DNA of 64,000 nucleotides from Tipula vernalis (taxonomy: Eukaryota; Arthropoda; Insecta; Diptera; Tipulidae), in the NCBI GenBank assembly GCA_958295665.1, contig OY282560.1, positions 92,852,311 through 92,916,310 on the forward strand, in the 5' to 3' direction. The translations under genes and the position numbers were made by a program. Shown here piece by piece: positions 24,423-36,125 of the stretch (positions are counted from its first letter, which is position 1; every line of letters begins with the position of its first letter). Under the pieces are notes generated by a model. That model was given only the letters and a program-made list of their open reading frames with translations. It did no database searches and was not told where the DNA came from.

Positions 24423-26484
24423 TGTAATGTACTGTTAGAAATAATACAACACAACTAGTTTAACGTTAATAATAATGTTCTTTATTCAACTAAAACTTGT
24501 GCATGTTGTTTGTATGATAGTTCATGCTCCACTGCACTGTCAATGGTGTACATCACACCAGAAATCCCATTTTAGAAAACCCAAGATTTCTGCGAACCAT
24601 TGGGATTGTGCAATTTTGTGCCTGTAATTAGAAAATTTGTGCATAGCGTACTTTAGGAATTAGGATGGGATTTCTCACCTGATTATCACACCAGAAATCC
24701 CATATATTCCGTTTATATAATAAAACATATTTTTCGGAGTATGATGATTGTGCAAAATTGTGCATTACTAAACTGACCTTAAAAATAGTTTATATTGGCC
24801 ATAATCGGCCTTAGAACATCCACAATTGATCAAAATCGTGATTTTTCGAAGAGGCTATATGGGCGATTTCCAGAAATCCCACCTTTTATTAACATTCGAA
24901 TTAAAACAAAGTGTGGTTAGTATTCTGGCTAAGTTTCACGTTTGTGCATATCACACTTTAGCCAGAATCGTCCATAGAACATCCACAATTGATCAAAATC
25001 GTGATTTATCGAAGAGGTTATATGGGCGATTTCCAGAAATCCCACCTTTTATTAACATTCGAATTAAAACAAAGTGTGGTTAGTATTCTGGCTAAGTTTC
25101 ACGTTTGTGCATATCACACTTTAGCCAGAAACTTGGCCAGAATACCAGAATAATATAAACTGACCTTAAAAATAGTTTATATTGGCCATAATCGGCCTTA
25201 GAACATCCAAAATTGATCAAAATCGTGATTTTTCAAAGAGGTTATATGGGCGATTTTCGGAAATCCCACCTTTTATTAACATTCGAATTAAAACAAAGTG
25301 TGGTTAGTATTCTGGCTAAGTTTCACGTTTGTGCATATCACACTTTAGCCAGAAACTTGGCCAGAATACTAACCACATTTTGTTTTAATTCGAATGTTAA
25401 TAAAAGGTGGGATTTCTGGAAATCGCCCATATAACCTCTTTGAAAAATCACGATTTTGATCAATTGTGGATGTTCTATGGCCGATTCTGGCTAAAGTGTT
25501 GATATGCACAAACGTGAAACTTAGCCAGAATACTAACCACACTTTGTTTTAATTCGAATGTTAATAAAAGGTGGGATTTCTGGAAATCGCCCATATAACC
25601 TCTTCGATAAATCACGATTTTGATCAATTGTGGATGTTCTATGGACGATTCTGGCTAAAGTGTGATATGCACAAACGTGAAACTTGGCCAGCATAATAAC
25701 CACACTTTGTTTTAATTCGAATGTTAATAAAAGGTGGGATTTCTGGAAATCGCTCATATAACCTCTTCGAAAAACCACGATTTTGATCAATTGTGGATGT
25801 TCTATGGCCGATTCTGGCTAAAGTGTGATATGCACAAACGTGAAACTTGGCCAGAATACTAACCACATTTTGTTTTAATTCGAATGTTAATAAAAGGTGG
25901 GATTTCTGGAAATCGCCCATATAACCTCTTCGAAAAATCACGATTTTGATCAATTGTGGATGTTCTATGGCCGATTCTGGCTAAAGTGTGATATGCACAA
26001 ACGTGAAACTTGGCCAGCATAATAACCACACTTTGTTTTAATTCGAATGTTAATAAAAGGTGGGATTTCTGGAAATCGCTCATATAACCTCTTCGAAAAA
26101 CCACGATTTTGATCAATTGTGGATATTCTAAGGCCGATTCTGGCCAATATAAACTATTTTCAAGGTCAGTTTAGTAACGCGCAATTTTGCACAATCATCA
26201 TACTCCGAAAAATATGTTTTATTATATAAACGGAATATATGGGATTTCTGGTGTGATAATCATGTGAGAAATCCCATCCTAATTCCTAAAGTACGCTATG
26301 CACAAATTTTCTAATTACAGGCACAAAATTGCACAATCCCAATGGTTCGAATTATATATAGAAATCTTGGGTTTTCTAAAATGGGATTTCTGGTGTGATG
26401 TACACCTGTCAATGACATTTGTTACAGTAGCTCATTTTACAAAAGTCTCATGAGAACTTAAGATTCGTTCACATTATTATTACA
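24423..26484 (-). repeat. 3' LTR of the gypsy-like element, split by a foldback insertion
   Basis: The LTR is 24,423-24,545 plus 26,415-26,484, about 193 bp without the insert. It matches 28,767-28,908 at both ends (CAACACAACTAGTTTAACG block and AAGATTCGTTCACATTATTA block). The foldback element and one copy of its 9-bp target duplication lie between. Confidence 0.88.
24546..26405. mobile_element. Foldback-like element FB1 (1.86 kb) with 9-bp TSD
   Basis: The element is almost wholly one inverted repeat. The first and last ~175 bases are near-identical reverse complements beginning GTGTACATCACACCAGAAAT. CTGTCAATG is duplicated at 24,537-24,545 and 26,406-26,414. Inside each arm are tandem copies of a roughly 160-base unit (AATTGATCAAAATCGTGATT, AATCCCACCTTTTATTAACA, ATCACACTTTAGCCAGAA). 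There are about three copies in the left arm and five inverted in the right. The turn is near 25,355-25,375. There is no transposase; the 85-104-codon frames are translations of the repeat. TSD length fits foldback or Mutator-type elements, but the superfamily is unproven. Confidence 0.9.
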
Positions 26485-26566
26485 CGCATTTTTCTTTTTA
26501 ATTCTAATTTTAACTTATTAACAAGCATGATCTGGACCAGGCAAACCCCTATGACTGTTACAATTT

Positions 26567-27716
26567 TCACCAGCCATACCTATCCGGCGATCTTGAACTA
26601 CGACCACTGCGCGTTCTGACTTCTCCTTGATTATTTGGAGCTTGAATGGCAGGTTGAGGAGCTACCTCACTATCACTACCCGAACTTGCTTCTGAATTTT
26701 CACCTTCAGCTGTATCATATTCCGATGCGGAGTTATTTTTGATGTTCACTGGAAGATCTAATTCGTCCGCACTCACATTTACAGCGGGAGTGTTCAACCT
26801 CTGGCAAATTAACTATTTGACCCGATTTAACATTATCTTCGAATAACAATTCACTAGCACTAAAATCTTCATTCTTTGTTTTAGCTATAAATCTACGGTT
26901 ACGTCTAAAATAATTGTTAAATGCATCTTCAATAATGTATGAGCGTTCATTAACTATTCCAATTATTTTTCCATAATGCCATTCTTTTTCATTTTTCTTA
27001 AATATCACCAAGTCACCCAAGTTTTTTGCCGTTCTTTCTTATTTTGAATTCTTTTCTGAATATCTTCCTCTTTCATGTTGTTTCTGACAAGAAGTTGTTC
27101 CGATACTGGCAATCTTGTTTTGATCAACCTGCCAAAGAATAGCTCTGATGGTGTGAAACTCATACTTGCCACCGGAGTCGTGTTGTACTCCATGATTCTG
27201 TATTGGAATTGGATTACTTCATTTGCTTCGTAGCAACGCTTCAAAATTCGCTTCGGCCAACCCATTGCTTTGCGGATATCTCGGGCTCGAGTATTTGAAT
27301 TGGACCTTGAAATCTCTTGAAAACTTCTCGAATTCAGACGAGTTGAATTCAACATTATCACTTTTAACTATCGACGGATATCCAATTTTACTGGATATCG
27401 AACCAAATTTATCGAAAATGTGTGAAGAGCTCTTATTGTTGATTTTATTTGCTACCAAGTAGTTTGAATATGCGTCAAAAATTGACATGAAATCGCGACC
27501 AGCATATTCAAATAGATCAACTGACACGATGTGGTATGGATACTTAGGATTTATTTCTTGAAGCAATAGTTCCTTTTGATTGTTTCGTTTGAACTTTTCA
27601 CAAATATTGCATGATGCAATCATTTCTTTGATTTTTGTGTTCATTTCCGGCCAAAAGTACAACATTCTGGCCCTGGCCAGTGTTTTTTCAATTCCCAAGT
27701 GTGGTTCGTGTAGCAA
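26567..27716 (-). pseudogene. Gypsy-like integrase and Pol C-terminus
   Basis: The frame from 27,716 begins with the zinc-binding HHCC (LHEPHLGIEKT...SCNICEKF). It continues with the integrase core: VDLFEYAGRDF, SIVKSDNVEF and YPQSNGLAEANFEALL supply the expected acidic D, D and E positions. A frameshift leads to frames at 27,361-27,005 (NTTPVASMSFTPSELFFGR), 27,020-26,733 (VGD-like MGDLVIFKKNEKEWHYGKI, an integrase C-terminal SH3-like fold) and 26,797-26,567, an acidic tail ending RTRSGRSSRSPDRYGW. It would insert cDNA into the genome in a live element. It is interrupted by several frameshifts. Confidence 0.85.
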
Positions 27717-28530
27717 CCGGATGCTCTTCTTGAATCAAACCCGAACCAAGTCCATCTTTTGATGCATCTGTTTGAATGACGATTGGAATTTCCGGATTAA
27801 ATGGTTTTAACACCGGGTCGGATGTGATTATTTTCTCTATATTGTCAAGTTCAATATGGTGTTTTTCGTTCCATTCAAACGGAGTTTCTTTCCCTGATAA
27901 TAAACGCAGTTCCGCTGTCATCTTTGACAGATTTGGAATGAACTTTGCCAAGTATTTACAAAGACTCAATAAGTGACACGGCGTGTTTGTCGGTTGGCTT
28001 TTTCATTTTCAAAATGGTATCAATATGTTTTTGGGTCGGTCTAATTTTTCCATCCGACAAAATAAGACCCATGAATTTGACCTCTGATTTGCAGTATTGA
28101 ATCTTGCCCGGGTTGAACTTGACATTGTTCGAGCGAACACGCTCAAGAACGATTTTCAAGATTCTGTCATGTTCCTCTTCGTTACAGGCTACTATTGCTG
28201 CAATATCATCAAAATACACAAAAACACCCGGTATATCACCGAAAATATGTACCATGCGTCTCTGGAAAAATCTCTGGTGAAATATTTAAGCCAAACGCAA
28301 GTCTATTGAATTTATACCGACCAAAGGGTGTCATGAATGTTGTCAATTCTGAACTCGTTTCATCCAATTCCAATTGCCAAAATCCATTTGAGTAGTCTAA
28401 TACTGTGAATACTTTCTTATCAACCAATTCTGAGGTCAAGTCATCCACAGTGGGTATCAAATAATGTTCACGCCTGAGGCACTTATTGAGAGGTTTGGGA
28501 TCCAAGCAAACTCGCAAATCACTCGCAAAA
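27688..28530 (-). pseudogene. Gypsy-like reverse transcriptase and start of RNase H
   Basis: From about 28,517: LDPKPLNKCLRREHYLIPTV, then VFTVLDYSNGFWQLELDE, FMTPFGRYKFNRLAFGLNIS, then in a second frame VFVYFDDIAAIVA (catalytic YFDD intact) and GKIQYCKSEVKFMGLILSDG. A third frame gives FIPNLSKMTAELRLLSGKET and PIVIQTDASKDGLGSGLIQE, the beginning of RNase H. At about 27,715-27,725 this joins directly to the integrase zinc region, so most of RNase H is deleted. Upstream of 28,530 the RT fingers, protease and gag are absent. Confidence 0.85.
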
Positions 28531-28766
28531 AACGTGTTGTTTAGGCTTCAAATTAGTCCGATGATTACTTTCTGATGATGATATTTCCCGATGAACATGT
28601 GTTTGATTTCGTATCGATGACTCACAAGCACGTTGCAATCCAATGTTTCGATGACGAAATTTTCCGTTCGATTTTACTGTTCGTTGATTTTTTGACTTTT
28701 GCTTTGAAAATTATTCTTGAATTCACTTTTTAATTATTTAATTAGCTTCTTTTACTTCTGACACCA

Positions 28767-28908
28767 TGTAATGTACAGTTAGAAATAATACAACACAACT
28801 AGTTTAACGTTAATAATAATGTTCTTTATTCAACTAAAACTTGTGCATGTTGGTTGTATGATGGTTGATGCACATGAGAATTTAAGATTCGTTCACATTA
28901 TTATTACA
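28767..28908 (-). repeat. 5' LTR of the gypsy-like element
   Basis: A 142-bp LTR, shorter than its partner because about 50 bases around the foldback target site are missing. Termini and the tRNA-Leu-type primer-binding site directly inside it agree with an LTR boundary at 28,767. Confidence 0.85.
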
Positions 28909-28913
28909 CTTTT

Positions 28914-29258
28914 CACATTAGAATTCAAACCAAAAACCTACATTCGCGATTTTAGAAGGTAGTAGTATCATTCAACATATTACAGCCAATGTGAGGGTAA
29001 TCCAACTTTCATCTTTTACTCCACTGCCACTCCTTATTTATATAGTGCACTTGTTTTTATTCCTTGACCTTGATAATTACCTAATATAAACTGAGCACCG
29101 CAATACAATAATCCGCCGTATTCCGCCACCATAAAATTCGTTTCCTCGCGCACAGATGGCGTTTTCAAATAATAATATGTGCGTACAATTTATATAAAAT
29201 AAATTCAATGATTTAAAATAATATCCGTTGGTTTATCTTCATTACGATGACCGTAACA
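28914..29258 (-). repeat. BEL/Pao 3' LTR, 5' part, with TATA-like promoter
   Basis: On the minus strand the LTR begins TGTTACGGTCATCGTAATG at 29,258. It is preceded by AAGCCGGCCAATA, the purine-rich/GGCCAATA junction common in BEL elements. It contains CGCCATCTGTGCGCGAGG and GGTGGCGGAATACGG and, at about 29,030-29,050, a CACTATATAAATAAGG TATA-like box followed by GGAGTGGCAG. At 28,913 it is cut by the gypsy-like insertion. The remainder should resume left of 24,418, but its end was not found, nor a matching second LTR. Confidence 0.65.
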
Positions 29259-29812
29259 TATTGGCCGGCTTAACGAACAAGATCACCCAATAATGAATTT
29301 TCTCTTCATCTTCGAGGATTTTATTAGATAATTCTTTACTACTATTCAAATACTACTAGCGCAGTACAAATATGCTCTTCTCGTGTGAGTGCATCCATTG
29401 ATAATAAAACATTTAACAAACACCAAAACTCCCACCTTCAACCACTTACCTTCGTTAGCCCGTTTGTTGCGACGTTGCTGTTCAGTGATATATTCCTGCG
29501 ACCATCTTGCCTAAAATTATTGCTGCGTCTTCTGTACTCGCTGCCAAGCAGATAACCGGTTCGACGGTATTTCAGCCAACAAAGTCTCGTAGGCTGTAAT
29601 AATCGATTAGACAGTTAGAAAATGACCCGGTGAAAATGTTGATAAATCGGTTGGATCATTACTTATCGGTGTCGATAGTCTTGAATTCCGAGTCAATGCA
29701 GCAATGAAGGAATCAGTATCTAATCTGCTAACCAACTCCAAATGAACCACTTTATACACCATATAAAGAAATACTACTATTTAGCCCTAGCTTACTATTA
29801 TGGTTAATTGTA

Positions 29813-29990
29813 CTCCTTACCAAATACCTTAGAGACCCATATTGGCCAACTTTCAACATTCCCCCGTAGCAAATCTGGACCTTTCCACCACAATTTATTA
29901 TTTAACAAATTTTCAGTCTTTATACCACAAGATATTAGATCGGCTGGGTTTTGGTTATACTTTAATATATCGGAATTGTTCCAGTGTTGT
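29813..29990 (-). pseudogene. BEL/Pao Pol fragment (region after RNase H)
   Basis: The minus strand is open for about 58 codons: WNNSDILKYNQNPADLISCG, then LLNNKLWWKGPDLLRGNVES and WPIWVSKVF. NPADxxSRG followed by LWWxGPxxL is a signature of the BEL/Pao polyprotein between RNase H and integrase. There is no ATG because it is a piece. It lies between a BEL LTR (left) and a gag-like ORF (right), consistent with a large internal deletion. Confidence 0.75.
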
Positions 29991-30126
29991 TCCTCTTAAG
30001 ATTTTGTTGGTTTGAATTTCCTACTTGGTTCTGTCTTCGACAGGTACTCTAGAGCCATGGGCTCATTGTTATCTGAGGCATAATTTTCCAAATCCGACTA
30101 ATTCGTTCTGCATTTTCTTGGCATTG

Positions 30127-30576
30127 TCATTGGCCCCATGTACGCTCACTTAATCGTTTCGCTGTCAATATCGATAGGTTGTGATATTCTAATATGATGG
30201 TCCCGATATCGGGGTCCCTTACTAGCCCAATCTGGGTTTGGATCTCATGGTTTATATTAACTACCTCCTCCTGCCACTCCGCCAGATCGAAGCGATTATA
30301 CTTTCGGTTTCTGTTATCCAATTTTTTAATAATGGCCCTCAATTGCTCCATGTTGGCCCTAATATAACCGGCTAGGAAATGGTCTGATGTTATCTTGGGC
30401 ATGACACTAAAAGGAAACAAAGTACTACTTACAAAGTTGCTTATACAAATTTTCATTACCTCCACAATATTACAACACAAATTTGCACAATAGAAGCGAG
30501 GTGATTCGGACTCAAACAACTGACCGGCCCCATCACACAATCCAAACCTAACCCTTCCTAAAGGAGTGCTCCTCAC
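30127..30576 (-). pseudogene. Possible BEL/Pao Gag N-terminal fragment
   Basis: A 149-codon frame. The second half (EQLRAIIKKLDNRNRKYNRF, DLAEWQEEVVNINHEIQTQI, ILEYHNLSILTAKRLSERTW) is charged, helical and protein-like, as in BEL Gag N-termini, and lies upstream of the BEL Pol fragment in the same orientation. The first ~60 codons look less protein-like, so the true start may be internal, near MPKITSDHFLAGYIR. Weak similarity only; it could be another protein. Confidence 0.45.
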
Positions 30577-31850
30577 TTATTTTTTGATTCTCTCCATTAT
30601 ACCACTACACCCTTTCTTTTCATTAGCTCTAACTATTCCTATTCAACCAAATTGTCTACTTACTGACACTGGTTTGACAACATTTAATTTCCCCAACTTT
30701 CACCTATCTATCATTCTACTCTGTATTTCACATTTTAATTGAAGCTAGATCTACTTCACTCTGAATTTATTCACTTTCAACTCATAACCAGCTCATCGTG
30801 CGATCAACCTAACACGAACACAAAACGTACAACCATTAAGTACTTAATTTATCACCCCCCCTCCCCCAACCCTCCACCACCGAAACCGCACACTGACGAT
30901 ATCTATTTATTTCGTCCAATAAGGTGCACCTTATTTTTTCCTCTATTTAATTTTTTAATCCATTTCTTACTTGACCTATTTTCAATTATCGTCACAATTT
31001 CCTCGCAGCAATTCATTGGCTGTCATTAACCTTCTCAGGATTCTCATGTGTTGATAAGCGTCAACTATAGTATAAAGGGTAAACCACTACTTAATTTTCC
31101 CTATTCCAACGGATAATCAACATCCAATTTTCATAAAATTTACTTGTGTTACTAATACTACCCTATCCCTAACGGATAAATCATAAATCGATATTTAATT
31201 TTCACAAGATTTCACTTGTCCAACTGTATAATCATCAATCATCCTTATTTTCACTTTATTATACATACACTTCCATAAGCACACCGACTTGTATTCTCTT
31301 TATTAACGGCACACTCTTTCTCTTGTAAATTTCGCTCTCTGATATTCCCGTTACCTTATTATTTTACACCACATGAATTTTTTACCATTACACCACGTTT
31401 TCAATTTTTATCCACGTATTGACACCATTCACACTATTTTCTCATAATACAACGCGCCCATCTTGACCGTTTTCACTAAATATTCCTTTCATGCGACTAA
31501 ATAAACAATCTTACCTCTTTTTTCATTTTTTTACACAGTTTTATACCCCCCGTCATAAACGAATTTACAATTTTGCTTTTTTTTTCTACGTGAATGAACT
31601 GATTCGCTTTGCACAAAAAAAAAATATTAAAAAGTATAACAATTTATCAGACCTAATTTCCACTGCTCCCCAACCATCTCCCGGGTTTTTGGGACCTTTA
31701 TTCGCGCTTCTAGCACAAAATTCAAATACCCAAAAATTATTCACGTCTGTTCTACTATAAATATATTTTTCTTTCTTTCTTTTGCTATAAATATATGCAT
31801 TCAGTTTTATATAATATAAAATCCCCATCCATAGATGGCATTAGTTTAAA
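30577..31850. other. AT-rich DNA, possible BEL 5' leader/LTR remnants
   Basis: No ORF with recognised motifs. Around 31,800-31,840 the minus strand has GCCATCTATGG and a TATATAAAAC box, reminiscent of BEL LTR promoters, but it does not align well with 28,914-29,258. Confidence 0.35.
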
Positions 31851-33953
31851 TTAAAAGGAAACATTTTCTTAAGTTTTAGGTTGGTGAAAATGAAATGCTT
31901 TAGTTCGCAAATTTAACAACTTTAATTATTCTTAATTTCAGCAAGAAATTCAGTTCATTGCTTGCACCGGAAATTGATGAGAAATAAGTCTTGACTGGTA
32001 GAGCTTTACTAAAGTTTTCTGTAGAAAATCGATTTTAAGCTACGATTTAATGGGGTGTAGAACTCTACCAAAATCGCTATGAAGAGTTAGTTGGGTGGTG
32101 GTAAAGAGTTACAACCATACAGAGATCACTGAATTTTTTACCAAAACTCTACGGTAGGCACAATTTTGGAAACAACTTTTAGTTGAGTACTCTACCGCTC
32201 CACATAGATTTTTTTCCATGTTATCGATTGCCGATAACGCTGAATTTTTTCAGATTTTTGTATTTGTGGTGGGATTATCAATAAATTAGGATTCAAACGT
32301 TAGAGCCATAGTTGATGAGATTCTTGCAATTCCACTGAATATTAATCAAGATATGTTTTCTGGATACTACTCTCTGACAATGGTCAGATTTGTGTCTGTG
32401 TATGACGCGAATCGTAACTAAATATAAGACTATGATCAACAGTTAATGAAGCAGGTCTGGTTTATTCGTACATTTCAATCCCAAATTTGTCTTTTATACC
32501 TTCTATCGCGATAACAAATCCTTTGTATTAGGCGTATTATCCGTTAAGTTCTATCGTCGATGTTATTCATTTACCATTAATCAGGCTTTACAACACCTAC
32601 GTTAGAGCATATTGCTAAATTGAAATTGGTATTGTTCCGTAAATGGTAGTATAATGGGAGTAAAACACCAAATCATCAAACACCATGGTATTAGTAAGTC
32701 CAAAAATTCTGTGATGATATAACTAATGCTAAATAATCTGCCATATAAAAAAAAAATTTGTATAACTGATTTTGGTTGGAAATAGAACTTCTTGACTTTC
32801 AATTATACCAACTTTTGTTTTGGGATTGTTTTATACTTTATACCCGTTGAACTCTTTCAAATAAGCAATTTTGCGTTACAATATTGGCGTTACAATTTTG
32901 GGGAAATTCCAAAAATTATCAAATAATTATGGTAATTTGACTTTTTTTTGTATGTAATACATATTTAGATCAGTCATCAGATGAGCACGTTTTCAAGGTT
33001 TTCCCCGGCAGAAACCATATAATTTTAAAAAGTAAACAAAAACGTTTTATGTGTGAAACATGATTTATGTAATTCCACCAAAATATCAAATTTAAATTTC
33101 AATGTCACACCTCAACGTCATTGAATTTAAAATTTCTTTCGTATTTTGCAACTGTCGCAGAAAATAAATCGTAAATATTACGTCACATACACAAATATGT
33201 ATATGAATATTATGTAACATATTGCAGTGACCTTTAAAATATATAAATTTAAATAATTAAAACTATAAAAAATTTTTAGATTTTAGTTTTGTTGCAGTAT
33301 GTAGTATGTAATTAAAAAAATAGTTTGCAATAATATTAGTAAATTTGGCTGCGTAATGTATAAAGTTTGGATATGCCGATTTGCGCACAATATTTTATTG
33401 TGGATACAGTTGGTTAAAATTAAAAAGGAATCAGGAGTTTGTAACATACATAGCAAACCAACTTTGGGAGGAGTTTACCGTTATCAGTAAATAGTGTGCA
33501 ACTTTATGTGATTACATATGTGTGAATGTTTATCAATTCTAGCTGATAAGAATGTGATTTTTTTTGGGGAAATAAAGCAAAATAAACAAAAGTTTTAAAT
33601 TTCACTGCCTATTTAAATCTATTTTGTGCATGTATGTACTTATGTACTTGTATATTAAACTTGTTATGTTTTAGTTTGTCGTATTTACATATTTCTAGTT
33701 TGCTGTTATCGCATACATGTACAACGCTTAGTTCAAAAGTTAATTTTTAGCATCTAACTAGTCAAAATATTAATGATTTAATAATATTCTTCGTTATGAA
33801 ATCTAATATACGTTAGGAATTTTTAATTTCCAGCTTTCAGCAAAACATTATCAATTTGATTGTATAATTGGAAATATTCCGTCGCCATTTTCTATAAATG
33901 TATTTATTGATTCTGATCTGAAACTAATGTAGTTAGTTATAACAATAAGAGAA
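31851..33953. other. AT-rich intergenic DNA
   Basis: About 2.1 kb with no recognised gene, repeat or mobile element. Confidence 0.5.
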
Positions 33954-34055
33954 ATGTCATTCGCAATCATCACTAAACGTGCAAGTGCGAATACTGGTAA
34001 AAGTGCGCAGAAGAAGCCGCCGACCATTGTAAGCGGTGAAGATGTTGATCATTAA
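33954..34055 (+). CDS. Candidate short ORF or first coding exon (33 codons)
   Basis: ATG at 33,954 in context GAGAAATG opens a 33-residue frame starting MSFAIITKRASANTGKSAQK, ending at TAA 34,053-34,055. Its base use is richer in G and C than its surroundings. Inside the frame, at 34,029, is ATT|GTAAGC, a good splice-donor look-alike after KKPPTI, so this could be a 25-codon first exon. No homology is recognised and chance is possible. Confidence 0.25.
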   Translation: MSFAIITKRASANTGKSAQKKPPTIVSGEDVDH

Positions 34056-35892
34056 TGCGGGTACCCGCAAATAAACAAATTGCATGAATTGGGTCTGATA
34101 TTAAAAACTAAAACCATTTCACCTAATGAGAATGTCTTCTTTTTTCGTTTCTGTTTTAGTTCCCATTTTGGCCTCATGGTTAAAGAAGCTTCGGCGCTAT
34201 TTTAATGTTTTTCTTGAATTTAGGACTTAACTTCTCATATCGTCAATACCGAATTAGTGCTAATTAATCATGATGGGGGAAAATAGTGCTACCTAGTCTA
34301 GGAATCGAGAAAAAGAAAAAACGTATTATGCATGGCATGGCCTTATTATGTATCTGGACCCTATCAATTTTTCAATCGTCCGATATTTAGATTGGGATAG
34401 TGCTACGTAAAAATCCTTACCGCTATCCTTTTTAGTGTGTCTTCCACAATAAAAAATGTAGGTGGTTTTTTGCTTTTATTTCATTTCCTATTCGATGTAG
34501 TGTGTTATATGGTGTAGTGATCTTATAAATGACGCTTATAGCGGTGACAGACATCAGTTTAATAAATCCTATTTAGTGAATTTTTCGTTTAGTCGTAATG
34601 TGTCAACTTCAGGTTTATAGCTAATCCCGTTTTATTTTTGATGGCTAAACGTATTTCGTTAACTAATCTTTCAATATTTTGAAGTTTATCTGGATGGTTC
34701 AAGTGTCTTCAGCGGAAGTTGTTATAACTTTATAGAAAATATAAATGGCGATATTACACGTCAGAGGTTTTAATTGTAATTGAAAAAAATAATTTGTTTA
34801 AATATGTTTTGAACGATTAAATTAATCCGGTTTAATTTAAGTGAAGATGGTTTAATTTCTGTAAAATCATCTTGGATTTTCGAATACACAAATAAACATA
34901 ATTCATTATGAATAACAGACACAAACTTGAAATTTGCTAAAATTATTTTAATTCCCTGCATTTCCACGTTATTCAATGACGATGCTCTCTTAACTTTGGA
35001 CCGCTTTACTCAAAAATGTCTGGAAGTGCACTTTGCACGAATTCTTGTGTGTGGATGTTTTGTGTTTCTTATTTAGTAGATTTAGTAGTTTGTTGAGATT
35101 CTTCAATTTTTTTTTGACAACATTTGCTATTTCATAGTTTTCTTCAGATATCATAAATAGCTCCCGTCGGTATCAAAGAGATTAGATTTCCTTATTGCTT
35201 CTTCCAATAGTTCCACCCGTCGTTTTAACTTTCGTCGTTTTATCCGCTTACTAAGCACATTTAGCTAAATCGTGGTCTATGATGACTCGTTACTCTCGAT
35301 ATAAATTTAGTCAAGTTTTATAAAAGAGTTTTTTAAACCCGAATTTACTACTTCTTTGGCTGCCGACCAATTCTCGGTCAATTCGCTTTAGGCATCCATG
35401 TTGCTTTTAAACACGCATTTTTTTAAAATTTTTCGGAAAGTCAATTCTTAGAACACTTAAAACTCTCCCCTTTTGAGAAAAGTAAACGCATTTACTGAAT
35501 TTAGTGTATTAACCCCGACCATTGGTCTACAGTTTTATTGTTACTTGAACCATTCCCCCTTACTTTTGGCTCCTAATTTCAACCAGAATTGCTTGAATTC
35601 ATAATTTTTATGTGTCTTTACTTTTTATAGCAAGCATAAGTTTAGCCTTGATAGACTGCGAATTAGTTAAACGTGCTTGGATAAAGCTACTTAGGTGATC
35701 TAATACTACTCTAATTGTGTTGACACTCTGTGATTTAAACGCATCCGCATTAAATTGTTTATTTTCATAGTAGCTGTTCAAAATAGATTTAAAAAAATTT
35801 AATTGTTTACATAAAATTCCACAAATTATTTTTCCATTACGTTTATTTATTCTCAAAATTTCAATGGTGTTAAAATATCTGACGTACAATAG
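34056..35892. other. AT-rich DNA with protein-like minus-strand stretch of unknown origin
   Basis: At 35,608-35,898 the minus strand is open for 96 codons (NKRNGKIICGILCKQLNFFK, FKSQSVNTIRVVLDHLSSFI, QARLTNSQSIKAKLML). At about 35,100-35,480 a broken basic, coiled-coil-like stretch follows in the same direction. The composition looks more like a decayed protein gene, perhaps from a retroelement, than random AT-rich DNA. I cannot name a family. Confidence 0.35.
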
Positions 35893-36125
35893 CGCCACTT
35901 GTACTTCCTATAATGTTACAACTTTTTCGCGTAAAAGAACTAAATTCACCCTCTGTAAACTCATAATTTCGAGACCAACTTCAAAATATTGAGAGATTAG
36001 TTTGCTAAACGCGTTAGCCAGTAAACACAAAATAAAACGAGATTATCTAAACCAAAAGATGGCACACTACGGTTAAATTAGAAAAAATCACTAAATTGGA
36101 TTCACTTAAGCAAGTAATCCTGCGT
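35893..36125. mobile_element. Short inverted-repeat element (copy M0)
   Basis: GCGCCACTTGTAC (about 35,892) and a GAGATTAGTTTGCTAAACGC...AAACGAGATTATCTAAACC...GGCACACTACGG...AATCACTAAATTGG series match 37,142-37,335 block by block. The two copies identify a short repeat family with GATTAG-type ends. No coding capacity. Confidence 0.55.

Larger units (their letters stand above)
24423..28908 (-). mobile_element. Internally deleted gypsy-like LTR retrotransposon, 5-bp TSD CTTTT
   Basis: Two LTRs with ends TGTAAT...ATTACA bound the element. CTTTT is duplicated at 24,418-24,422 and 28,909-28,913. The element is on the minus strand. Next to the right LTR, the minus strand reads TGGTGTCAGAAGTAAAAG (28,749-28,766). 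Its first 13 bases match the complement of a tRNA-Leu 3' end, the type used by mdg3-like elements. Gag, protease and the RT N-terminus are missing; Pol from the RT palm to the integrase tail remains. The left LTR is split by a foldback element. Confidence 0.88.

Noticed and set aside
24826..26147. Repeated 60-104-codon frames starting MIKIV
   Set aside because: They are translations of the internal repeat units of FB1, present on both strands in mirror image, without protein character.
24546..26405. CRISPR-like regularly spaced repeats
   Set aside because: Units are ~160 bp, mostly without unique spacers, and inverted around a centre. The context is eukaryotic, with no cas genes.
28236..28309. 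Plus-strand ORFs opposite the gypsy RT
   Set aside because: The minus strand has the YFDD and surrounding RT motifs; the plus frames are shadows.
34650..35480. Retroviral envelope-like gene
   Set aside because: A basic RRKLKRR motif and helical stretches suggested it, but no fusion peptide, membrane anchor or consistent frame could be recognised.
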